Shown one piece after another: positions 54,494 through 64,000 of a DNA stretch of 64,000 bases. Position 1 is the stretch's first letter; each line of letters starts with the position of its first letter. The stretch is from Diaporthe sp. PMI_573 (lineage: Eukaryota > Ascomycota > Sordariomycetes > Diaporthales > Diaporthaceae): NCBI GenBank assembly GCA_021399435.1, contig JAJTUP010000020.1:248001-312000 (forward strand), given 5' to 3'. The notes beneath the pieces were generated by a model, which saw only the letters and a list, made by a program, of their open reading frames with translations, searched no databases and was not told where the DNA came from. The position numbers and the translations under genes were made by a program.

Positions 54494-55264
54494 CTAGCCA
54501 CGCTGTCGTCTCATGGCGGCGGCCATGGTGAGCCAGACGACAAAGGTGACGGCCAGGATGGTGATGGCGCCGGTGCATTGCTGGAGAGACTGGGCGATGG
54601 CGCGGTCGGCGGAGCGGTCTAGGGCGTGCAGGAAGGCCTCGTGGCCAGTTCCAGTGCCATTGCCATTGCCGTCAGTATAGATCAGCAGAGAGCCGTCGAT
54701 GTGGGCAATGTATAGGTTGTGGCCGCTGAGGGGCGAGAGCTCCCTGACAACCTTGGCGACCCCGTCCTAGGAGGAGGCCAAGGGCTGCTGGGGCTGCAGG
54801 ACAATAGCGTTGGTGCCGACGCCGACGCCGGTTGCGTCGTTGACAAGAGCGCCGGAGGCGATCTCGGCCACCTTGCTGAAAACGATCTCGGCCACCTTGC
54901 CGGGAGCGATCTCGGCCACCTTGCTGGCAAACTGATCCATGTCGCTGATGTTGATACATGCGTCAAGTTGCTCGGTGTGGTGGGCTATAGCGGGTCCAGA
55001 AAGAAGAGCGACGGTGATGAAACAGATGTTGGGCTGACGGTTGGGATCGGAATCGGAATCGGAATCAGAATCAAGATTGGTGCCCGCGGTGGGGGCTGTA
55101 GGGTGGAACTGGCCATCACGGAAGACAAACCAGCGCTGGTGAATGGCGGAGGGACCGTTGTTGCTGCCACCAAGGTTGCCGACACCGAGATTGCCGACAG
55201 GGCCAGGCTGGTCAGAAAAGCCAAGCACGGCGAGCTGGGGGAGCTGTGGCGTGTTGTCAGACAT
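54494..55264 (-). CDS. Hypothetical protein with C-terminal membrane helix; in-frame TAG
   Basis: Reads from ATG 55264. The first 165 codons run to a TAG at 54767..54769. The same frame then continues 90 codons (DGVAKVVRELSPLSGHNLY, ... AHIDGSLLIYTDGNG) and ends with a transmembrane helix AITILAVTFVVWLTMAAAM followed by RRQRG and a stop at 54494. Two readings fit: an intron ending in the pyrimidine-rich CCTCCTCCTAG just before GAC, with a weak donor upstream (candidates are AAG|GTGGCC or GTCGGC), or a nonsense change in a pseudogene. The middle holds three KVAEI repeats (SKVAEIAPGKVAEIVFSK) and a run of Asp/Ser (SDSDSDSD). The tail helix would make it a tail-anchored membrane protein. I recognise no family. 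Confidence 0.45.
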
Positions 55265-56948
55265 GGTGACCGAGGGGGTGAGCGAATGAGTGCTTTGAAG
55301 GCTGTGTGTGTTTGTTCTGCAATACACGACCCGTCGTCGTTGCTTGTGTCGGGTGGATGGAGGATGGAGGATGGAGAGAAGGGAAGCAAAGACTCGAGAG
55401 ACAACAGACCGAGGACATGACGTACGACGAGCTCGGTGAAGCAATGTCCCTATCGCGCCGACATGCCTTATCGGTCACGGACCACCTTGCCCAAGGCGCT
55501 GGTCCATGGCATGCCTGCCGACACCTGCCGATGCCTGCCGACAACGCAATCAAGGACAGTGACGACAAACACATGTACTGAATTAAAGACCATGTTCGGT
55601 GATGCACTGGCACCCACCTGCCTCATGAGGCTGCCTAAATTCATCCACAGTACCAACATACCATATTAAATCCTATTCTCTGATTCTCTGTATGCATCCT
55701 AGCCCGCATGGGGTTATGTGCATGCAGGCATGGGTTCCAAAGAGGGAGCACCACCAACAAACTGCAGCCCTCTCATATAAAGTGGCGGCAGCTGCTCAGA
55801 ATTGCAATATTCCTAATGCTTGAGCCTGCCTTTTCCCTTTCATCGCTATCTATCAACTTAATTAAAGACTACCCACCGGTCCATAAGAGGCGAGATAAGT
55901 GTATAGCAGCTGTCCTGCCAAGACACAAGTATGCTTCTTTGTTCACAATGGACGCGGAGTAGTATTAAATGCAGTTGTCACCTGGAAATAGTTAGAACTA
56001 AGTAGTATATACTTGGGTAAAATTGCAATAAGTGGTTTCGTTTTTTAATCCGTGTAAATATGCTTCTTAGGCAGTATGTAGACGGTCCCTTCATACAGTG
56101 GTAAACGATTAAACACCCAGTGTAAAAAAAAAAAATGCTGATAACAGTAGGTTTAGAATATGATTGTCTGTGGCACGTGGACCCCAGTAGTATATAAGAG
56201 CTGTACTGTTATAGTAGATATATATAGAGCTAGTATTGACTCTATATATATCCTTGGGGCTGATGAGTAGTTAGAAACCCAAGTAGATAGTAGGTAGATA
56301 CATAATTAATTAACCAAAAAAAAAAAAAAAAAAAAAAAAAAGCGGCTGAAGCTCCAATGCGATGAGCCGCGGAGTTCTGAAACATTGGAAATATATTTCA
56401 TGTCTGGGGAGTGATGTCGGTGCAAAAGTTCACTTGCTTTGGCAGAGCTGTGCGAATGCCCTCATTCACTCCCGTTTCTGCCATCGCTGCAGGCAGCTTC
56501 AGACTGCCATTCGCCTTTCTCCACCCGAATTCAGAGCTGATTTTGCATACTCTTCCTTCCATATTTCGTCCTCGGGAACTATCTCATTCCTGGTCTCACA
56601 ATAGCGATAACGCATGGTCTTGTTTTTCTGCCTCGAGGCACCGTCATTGAGTACAACATCCTCCGGAAAACACTAAAGCGCCACATCTTTGATACTGATA
56701 CCCATTGGAGAACGTATTTTATCCAGTAAAAGGCTCGATTCCGAAGGTGGGCGACCATTCACTTGCGAATAATAATAGCAAGTTCGGTCTCGTCTTCTCG
56801 GGAGGAGCCACGTGACCTCATGACTAAAACGTACAGTACAAAGTCCGTATCAAAGTGTTCTAACACTGTCGGCCCCACCAGGGCTCTCACTACATCTTCG
56901 ACCGAACGGCGCCAATGCAGCCCAGCTGATCAACGACGCAACGCGGCA
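55265..56948. other. Intergenic with a diverged repeat copy and long poly-A run
   Basis: About 1.7 kb. Contains repeat copy B (56032..56185) and a run of about 26 A at 56316-56341. Promoters of both flanking genes. No supportable gene. Confidence 0.45.
56032..56185 (+). repeat. Dispersed repeat, copy B
   Basis: Starts GTGGTTTCGTTTTTTAATCC and contains GACGGTCCC, GTGGTAAACGATTAAACAC and an A tract. Diverged copy of 53633..53790. Confidence 0.7.
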
Positions 56949-57827
56949 ATGGCCTCCTTCCCCAATGTCTACACACACCGAAAGGTGGCGGAAGCAGCAT
57001 CAAAACGATGTGAGATCTGCTTCAAGCCCAGCACGAGCGTGCTGGTGACGCCCGACAAGCAGGTTCGTCTCACTATCAGCTCACAGTGACAGGGGCAGCC
57101 TCTCACTCATCGCCCTTGCATCTCGGAGCCGTGCCCCCTTCTCTCTGGTATATCAGCTGCAGAGCATGGCCCCCTTATGATTTTACAATGTCGTTACATA
57201 TGTAGGGACACATCCCTAACCCCAGCCTCGCGATAGGACTTCTTCTTTGTTTGCGCGAGCCACCTCAAGGACCGTGGGTTCTGCACGCCCATAGTTGATC
57301 AGGCCGCGATCGATGCCAAGAGGAAGAAGGACATGGAGGCAGAGGTTGAGAAGGTGAGAAAGGAGTATGAGGAGCGCCAGCGCAAGAAGAAGGAAGAGAG
57401 TGAGAAGTCCAAAGACAAGGACAAGGACAAGGACAAGCAAGGGGACGACAAGAAGTCTGATGACAAGAAGTCTGACGACAAGAAGACCGATGAGTCCGAG
57501 GCCGACAAGGTGCGTTACTCTATCCTGCCACTTGGCTCAGCAAGTCTGGATATAACGTGGGAAGTTGACATAATCCCTACAGAAGGCTGAGGAAGAGCCA
57601 CCAGCGGAGGAAGAGCCTCGCGTCTTTGCCTTGCACAGGTCTGCTCAGTTTCCCTCCAATAGTAGTGGCTATCCACACTTAACAGGACATAACACCTGAC
57701 ACACTCTTGCAGGACCTTCCACCAGAACCGAGTATACCAGAAACGGCAGGCTGAGATGGCCAAACGGAACCGAGAACGGATCCAGAGCCCCAATTTCTTC
57801 CCATCCGTGCCCAAGGGAAATCCTTGA
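56949..57827 (+). CDS. VFA1: Vps4-associated protein 1 (Vfa1)-like
   Basis: Exons 56949..57062, 57237..57509, 57583..57638 and 57713..57827, 185 aa. The N-terminal part has a CxxC (CEIC at residues 22-25) and, after the first intron, CASH in DFFFVCASHLKDRGFC, giving a likely zinc-binding CxxC..CxxH core; this arrangement and the SHLKDRGFCTP stretch match Vfa1 as I know it. The middle is a long charged coiled coil (EAEVEKVRKEYEERQRKKK) with KDKDKDKDKQ and DDKKSDDKKS repeats. The end, SPNFFPSVPKGNP, is a conserved C-terminal stretch. In yeast Vfa1 binds the AAA ATPase Vps4 at endosomes and helps regulate ESCRT disassembly. All introns have GT..AG ends. Confidence 0.87.
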
Positions 57828-60800
57828 CGGAGCTTGAAAAGTAGATTATGCCCCTGTGACTCTGGTTGGGAGGAGGCGGTCTGGGCCATCTGTAAGCCAG
57901 ATGAGGATATTATTTGAGTGGATCATGCATACATGCACCGCATCGTGGATCGGCCCCTGAGGAGGAGTCGTCGGGGCCATGTCAGCATCGCAAAATATGT
58001 CCCGGAAGGGCAACGGCCGGAGTGGCGTCGAGGTGCCGGGCTGTGGGGACAGGTGTGCACCACGCCGATGATAGAGGGAGGGACTTTCGGTAATGAGGTA
58101 TTGACAAAACGGCCGCGACCTTTGCGTCACGGTACCCTAGGTTCCTCGTCGTCATTGTACTGCGCAAGTCACGCAATACATCTGCCGGGTCTCACATACC
58201 GTCATATCAAAGTACCAGCCCTGACCCAGTCCGCCCTACGACGCCCCGTCCTCCCAAAATCTTACATGAACGCAAGCCCACCCCCTTGTCCGTGACTCGG
58301 CCCTGGGATCTCTGAACCTTGGGGCGCCTGGCTAGCCGGATGCGAGAGGCCAAAAGCCCGTGCAGTGTGCATGTAATGTTTTTATGTCGCGCGGGCCGTA
58401 TTCGCATCACCGAATGTCACCAGAACCTCCTCCAACGAGGCTGACACATTTTCATTTCCCCCTTCCCTCTGCCCCCCTCTCACCGCAGCGCCACTCGATG
58501 ACAGCGCGGCTTGTGCTGGTGCGTTGGTTTGCATCACGCCGAATGGCGGGTGCAGCTCCTTGACTCTCGAGTGGGCACGTCGGGCGCGCCCCAACTCCCC
58601 CCCCTAGGGCGCCCGCCGCCATCGGCCGCTATCTGTCGATCAAGATCTTGCCGTTGGCTGGGAGCTGATTCCAGATACGCATTGCCCCTTTCGGACCAAG
58701 TGCTTACCTCGCTGTGCCACCCATGGTTCCCCGGGGCCGGCTTCGTCACACCCACCCACGCCCTTATTACCAGAGGGAAGGGAATGATGTTATTTCGACG
58801 ACGACCCCGCTTTCTCCAGCGGCGCAGCACTGAAATTTAGTTTGCCGTTTCGTGACAGGGAGATGCGTCAAAGCTTGGTGGGTTTCCGCCCTGATTTGTT
58901 GGGTTTCCGCCCTGATTTGTTGAAGATACACCCCATGATGCATTATAGCAGCCACTCAGATGAACTGACACCTGTCTAAGTCTACCGGGTGAAGGAGCCT
59001 GGGGGCTTTGTGAAAGGTTAAACCGGTCTTTCTGGACTCGGGATGGGATGGTGAAAGGCGTAGCTGGATTGCAGTCCGTTAGCGTGGTCCACTAGACCCG
59101 AATATCTACACTTTCCACGTCACCAAGAGAGACTCCGGTCGCAGGAGCTGTTGTTAGTCTATCACAGTGCATAGGCTCAGCCATACAACCAGACATAGTC
59201 ATACCCACGATGCAGATTAAAATGCCACAGAAGCAAGGTCCTACAAGTTAGGACACCGACCAACAGCAGCCTCGAAGCCATAATGTGACCGGTGTGCCGG
59301 GGAACGGATAGGTGGGCATAATACTTAGCCCCCATCTGCAGCACCGCGAGGGCCAGTTCGACAAGACAAGATCGGGCCATCCAGCCCATGTGTATTTTAG
59401 CCGTATGCATTCTGCGCCGGGTCTCATGATGCTCGCAACACCTCGCCAGTAAGCCACGTGTTCTGCATTTAAGCGATCGCCCCAACCACTCCCGAGCCGC
59501 CCTCAGCCCATGCCCAGGTGGCACACTCAAATACGCCTCGTGGGCATGCCTTAGATAGCGCCTCCCAATTTCCAAGATAGCGGTACCACCAGAGTTTGAG
59601 AACGCCTTGGAGGAGAGGGGGGGGCAGGTACGGGCCAATGAGGCCGGGCAACGTTTAGATGAGCCGGCGTCATCAACCCATGGAGATCAATGCATGCAAA
59701 GCACGTACTCCTCGTGACACAGGAAAATATGACAGGTCAACCTGCGTAGGGCTGTAGTGCCACGGTTCCCGCGATCCCCAAAGGACTGGCTGCGCAGGGG
59801 TGGCTGGCCCGACATTAAGCGACGGGCTGACGAGATATTATTCCGCCGGGGCGGGGGGGGGACACAACAGGAAGGTAGGTAACAGAGGCTAAGGCGAGCA
59901 TCAAAAAGCAAGCTGGCGGGGGCCCTCTTTTCCTGCTCGATCCCACCAAGATGCTCCGCGTGTATTATGTGCATATCTTACGTGCGTCGAGCCCTCCTGC
60001 GCGGAGGCCGTAAGCCGCGCTGCCACACACCTCCTCCAATCCGTGGGAACTTGTAATGACCCGCCCCCATCGGGGGGTCTACTACTACCTACCTTCGTGT
60101 CGCGCGTCTGACTCGCTATGAGTAAGCGGGTGAATCGCTTGAGGATGCTACCCAATGGCTCAAGAGGGCAGGCACGCGAGGCGAGGGCGGGAGGATTGAT
60201 AGGCTATGTGTGAGTGCCACTTGGGGGCCGACGCAGACCTGTCTTGAATTCGGCCCCCATGTCCCACTCCCGGCCCCCGACCGGTGGATAATCTCGGTCT
60301 CGTTCTAAAATCCGTAAAAACGGAGTCCCTGTGCCGTTCGATGGCGTGTTGCGAAAGTCGGCCGTGTCTTAGCAAGTCGGACAATGATGCGTCCTGGGTC
60401 GACGAGCAGCCTGTTGTGGTTACGTCAAGGTGGTTGGAAACTAAACGCAGAGCGTATCTAGACGGTTACTTGATTCCAGGTACTTACTGTATGTGAGTTA
60501 TTTGGATAGGGAGACATAGGGAGACACGTGGGGACTCAAGGGCTCCAGGGCTCCGAGTCCTTGATGAAGACAGCGCGACTCTATTACCATAATAGGGAAG
60601 ACTTTAAGGTCACATGTTCTGGTCACAGACAAGAAGTCATTATTTTGCCAGTCAACTCCGTGCTCTGCTGGCATTAATATAGCATGCAAAATAATAGCGG
60701 TTTCTTTGCCAAGTACAAAATGTCATTGCAAGAGGGTCAAGGCGCTGTTCAGGACTAATTGCCCCACAATAACTATTGAGTATTTTTGGACTAGAACTTG

Positions 60801-60983
60801 ATTGCGGTGTTGCAGAACTTTAATGAAGAAAGAAGGCGAGCCAACTTATTGCAACCCCGTCGCTCTCCCACCCCCAACTCAAGAAAGGCCCCTTCTCGTA
60901 TTCATAAGAGCCCCCAGGTAACTTTATCGCTCCATACCCATACCGAAAGTCTCTTCGAGGTTCCTCCAGAGAGGTGGCTTGCT
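57828..60983. other. 3.2 kb without a supportable gene
   Basis: Mixed composition. A 21-bp unit (TGGGTTTCCGCCCTGATTTG) is tandemly duplicated near 58,880-58,922. Long frames such as minus 59177..59638 have no domain. No RNA gene recognised. Confidence 0.4.
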
Positions 60984-62052
60984 TCACACCAGCAGGGAGG
61001 AGCCCTGCAAGTCTATCCCCCGTTCCTCCTTGAACAGCCGCTTCTGCTCCTTCTGGAAGTCTTCCAGGCTGCCCAGCCAAGGGTCCATCTTGGAAGGGGC
61101 GGCGGCGACGACGTGCGAGCAGTTCCTGGCGTTGACCCAGACGAAGAAGTCGTCACCGACCTCCTCCACGAGGTTGAACTTGAGGCGCCAGGTCAGGTAG
61201 AGACGCCCGTCCTGCACGGTGTAGACGGTGTTGGCCTCCATGCGTTCTGGGTCCACGGCGTACCAGAACGGCTGGTCCAGCGCAACTAGGGCCGCGGTGT
61301 CTCTTGCGTAGAACTTGCTGCAGAGCGACTCCGTATCCGTCGGACCACGGTCAAACTCGCCGGTGTAAACCACATGTCGATCAACTTCGGGTGCGAACCA
61401 AAGGGAGCCGTTGACATCCCACCTATTCTTCATTCCTAATTGTCAGTCCATATCGCCAAATGCGCTCGACCGACCTCAGCTCTCCATGACGATCGTAGAC
61501 GAGCGTCAAGCAATACGGTTTGAGTGGTTCGACCACGCGCGCCAGTTGTGGTAATTCAGGTCATTGACTTACCAAGCCAAGTACAACCAGGGTGTTATCG
61601 ACAGGTATAAGCCCATCCAAGATCTGTGAAAAGAAACTGCTCTGGCGAGTGTGGTTGTCAAGACAATAATCATACAGGTTCTGGTCAAAGGCAAATTCGA
61701 GGCCGTCCAGATGATGAGACAAGGAGGAACGTCTCTCTTGGAGCGCGCTGAAAGCTGGAATGGCGTCATCAGAGGGTGCTCCATGGCCACAATTTATGGT
61801 TTTACAATCCGCTGCACATGAGAAATTTCCCGAGTCGGATGAACAGTGCAGCGGCAGGACATCATTGTAAAATGAGACACCAGTAACCTTTGGTGGGTCA
61901 GTCCGGGCGATTATGGCGGGGGAGCCAAAGAACCGAGGAAATTTGCTCGTAGCAATCATGAGATCTTCCCATGAGACATGGCTGGCAGAAGTCTCGGTCA
62001 TTAAGTGGGAAACAGCCAAGGCCCATGTGGTCCATTCCAGAGGGGACAGCAT
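60984..62052 (-). CDS. Hypothetical protein, two-exon model
   Basis: ATG at 62052, preceded by a CT/CA-rich leader and a TATAAATA box. Model A: exons 61573..62052 and 60984..61427, 307 aa, using the consensus donor GTAAGT and an AAG acceptor. Model B: the first frame crosses a TGA (61561..61563), continues readable as PELPQLARVVEPLKPYC and LTLVYDRHGEL, then splices GTCGGT..AATAG to WDVNGSLWF. The text inside model A's intron looks coding, so the TGA may be a nonsense change. The N-terminal half has several cysteines (CSSDSGNFSC, CKTINCG); the C-terminal half, rich in Trp/Phe (SLWFAPEVDRHVVYTGEF), resembles a beta-rich fold. I recognise no family. A signal peptide is not clear. Confidence 0.55.
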
Positions 62053-64000
62053 TGTCGCAGTGTGGTTGAAGTCGGGTTTGACGTTGAAGAAGGATGTGAT
62101 GAAGGGAGTGTAAATGGGGAACTGGTCTACTGGAGAGGACAGGAAATTGATACAGCCGCAGGTATTTATAGTCGAAAATCTATGCAGCGCCTTGACAAGT
62201 TAGCATTCAATATCCACGATCTTTTGTAAGTAACTAGGCCCAGCCGATATGTCACGAAGGCTCTAGTGTGGTAGCAAGTGCCCATTTCTCCCAAATTTAT
62301 ACATGTACCCTATAGAAAGGATGACCTTTTTAAGCTTTAATTTTCATGCTTTTTGTGGGCTCACAAATACTAGTCGTGCGTATAAAACTTATTTTACTAG
62401 TATAGTTGCAATGTGTGGTCACTGTGATTGGAATACTCCAATTCAAGAAGAGACAGATTTCGAACCGGTTATTTGCTACAAGGCTAATGATCCAGTTAAA
62501 CTGAACCATGTGCAACTACTTTTCTTTACCATTCGGACGACTAAATCGTGCCACGACTCAGAGTCGGGAGAAATTCGCCTTTCGGTGGCTACTCTAGAAT
62601 GGTCGCGTATATCACCTGACTTCTTGTCGCCAATATCATTATCGGTCATCACCTTCTCGCACCAGCTAGGGGTTAGTCCGTCCTGCGCTTGTGAGACCTA
62701 GGTTGGTAATCTGGGCGAAAAAGAACTTGTTAGGGCAACTCAATTAAGTCTCAGGTCATGCTAAGGCCGAGGAGCCATCTGCGTTTGGCCCAGTTCACTA
62801 ATATTTTTCATCAACAATTGTCCAGTATCAAACTCCTTGAGTGAAAGACAGGTATAGTCTTCATTGATGTACTATATGTATCACAACGTCACACCTCCTT
62901 CTCAGCGTTGCCTGGGGCATGCCTGGGGTGGGCAGTGTCCATGCAACCCGCCCGCCACGGTGTCGCGTGGCTGTTTTGCGGTCACCAAAGCTTTGAATAG
63001 AGGCTTATTTGGAGTGGCTGCCTTAGAGAAGCTCAGATATACGCAATAATTGGTGTTGAAGCTCAACTTTTCCGGCCCTAGGCCCCTGAGTATTGCAGGC
63101 TAACAAGTAGCACGGAAAGATAACAAGTCCTCGGCGGGGCCAGGACGCAGAGGAGCTAACGCTCATTCGAACTGAGACCATTCATATCAAGATGGTGATG
63201 TAGTCATGCATTCTTCACTGTCCTCTAGGACTTTTATGAAATATCAGAGGCAGCTGACAAGGTGCCACGGCCCCGCGGTCGAAGTCTCTGGGCATTCCAC
63301 CTGCGGCCGACGGAACTCATGCCTTGGTGACGAATGGGGTAACACATGCTAACAGAAAATCATACGAATGGTGTTTTCAAATCGAATTGTGTTGCGTTAT
63401 AGCGGGATGTGACAGGCTGATGCTATGTATGCCATGCAGATGCAAGCCAAATCGTCTCGAGACTGTGCCGCACTGCTGCTGAGCTTCGGCACAGCCCAGA
63501 TAGAGTAGAATAGTATTGGAACTTTTCAATCAACAGCGAATCCTTGTACATTTCTATATAAATCAACAATTGTGACCGGCTGGGATCGAGACCCTGTCCT
63601 GCATCCAACATCTGGGCTGAGCCGGATTGCTTCCCTCTTCGCTTTGGCCAGAGCAGCTGTGTTCCGGCATGGAGCACAACCGCGCCCGAGCCGCCGTGAC
63701 AGGCTGCAGAGGCCATGTGAGCTCGCCGCAGGCCGAGACTATAGAACAAGCCTCTTCGTCCAGGCCGGTAAAAAAAACAAACCTTGTGGAGCTTACACGC
63801 ATCTGCCCGTCGCACCGGACTCGGGCGTGCGCGATGACACAAGTCACCAAAAGATTCCCCGCCGCTAAACTAACACAGCCAAGGCTAAAGAGACGGTCTG
63901 ACAAAAGAACCTCGCGCTACGCGTCCCTAGTGCCCATCCCAATTCCCAAGTCGCGCCGAATTTTGATCCTGACGATATGGATACTCATCAGCCAGGCAGC
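62053..64000. other. Intergenic to window end, no gene supported
   Basis: About 1.95 kb. Holds the promoter of the gene on its left. Open frames (for example plus 62303..62701 and minus 63423..63904) show no domain or splice logic. Confidence 0.4.
62163..62170 (-). promoter_or_regulatory. TATA box of the 60984-62052 gene
   Basis: On the minus strand TATAAATA, 111 bases upstream of the ATG at 62052. Confidence 0.5.

Noticed and set aside
54719..55420. 233-codon plus-strand frame
   Set aside because: Antisense to the hypothetical membrane protein; composition follows the opposite strand's codons and it has no domain.
59177..59638. 153-codon minus-strand frame
   Set aside because: No recognisable domain, promoter or splice signals; ordinary chance frame in GC-moderate DNA.
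62303..62701. 132-codon plus-strand frame
   Set aside because: No domain, AT-rich and upstream of a divergent promoter; not supported.

Overview
The window is nuclear DNA of a filamentous ascomycete (Pezizomycotina, probably a Sordariomycete; I do not name a species). The signs are many short introns (about 50-200 nt) with GT..AG ends and CTAAC/CTGAC-type branch sites, CT-rich leaders before start codons, and fungus-specific families: HET domain, UstYa/DUF3328, fungal rhodopsin-like membrane protein, SPX-ankyrin-GDPD and siderophore-type MFS. Gene models were assembled by hand from reading frames and splice sites. Where several exons are given, their summed length is a multiple of three.

Layout. 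1-15.5 kb: a small membrane protein, argininosuccinate lyase, a secreted beta-lactamase-fold protein, a HET-domain protein, a 4 kb gene-poor stretch, and a dynamin-family GTPase. 15.7-23.2 kb: an intact Ty1/copia retrotransposon on the minus strand with two 247-bp LTRs that read the same and a 5-bp target duplication (GTATC). 23.9-24.2 kb: a decayed chitinase-like fragment. 24.6-28.8 kb: a small basic protein and a divergent SDR / aldo-keto reductase pair.

29.1-35.1 kb is the most interesting part: a compact group of alternating genes made of a SAM methyltransferase, two UstYa-family (DUF3328) proteins, a GNAT acetyltransferase, and a 106-residue secreted precursor with six copies of EEPGPGYGL between dibasic sites. 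This looks like a small ribosomal-peptide (dikaritin-type RiPP) cluster with a core sequence I do not recognise and no tyrosinase in the window. Kex2 cleavage followed by X-Ala/X-Pro dipeptide trimming would convert all six copies to the same nonapeptide.

36-46.5 kb: a seven-helix fungal rhodopsin-like protein, an APC amino-acid permease, a TauD-type dioxygenase, a siderophore-type MFS transporter and a Nudix-like protein. Some of these may belong to the cluster, but nothing in the sequence proves it. 47.6-53.2 kb: an ankyrin protein whose N-terminal exon is broken, and an SPX-ankyrin-GDPD phosphodiesterase. 53.6-64 kb: a diverged repeat pair, a hypothetical membrane protein with an in-frame TAG, a Vfa1-like Vps4-associated protein, a hypothetical protein, and long stretches with no gene I can support.
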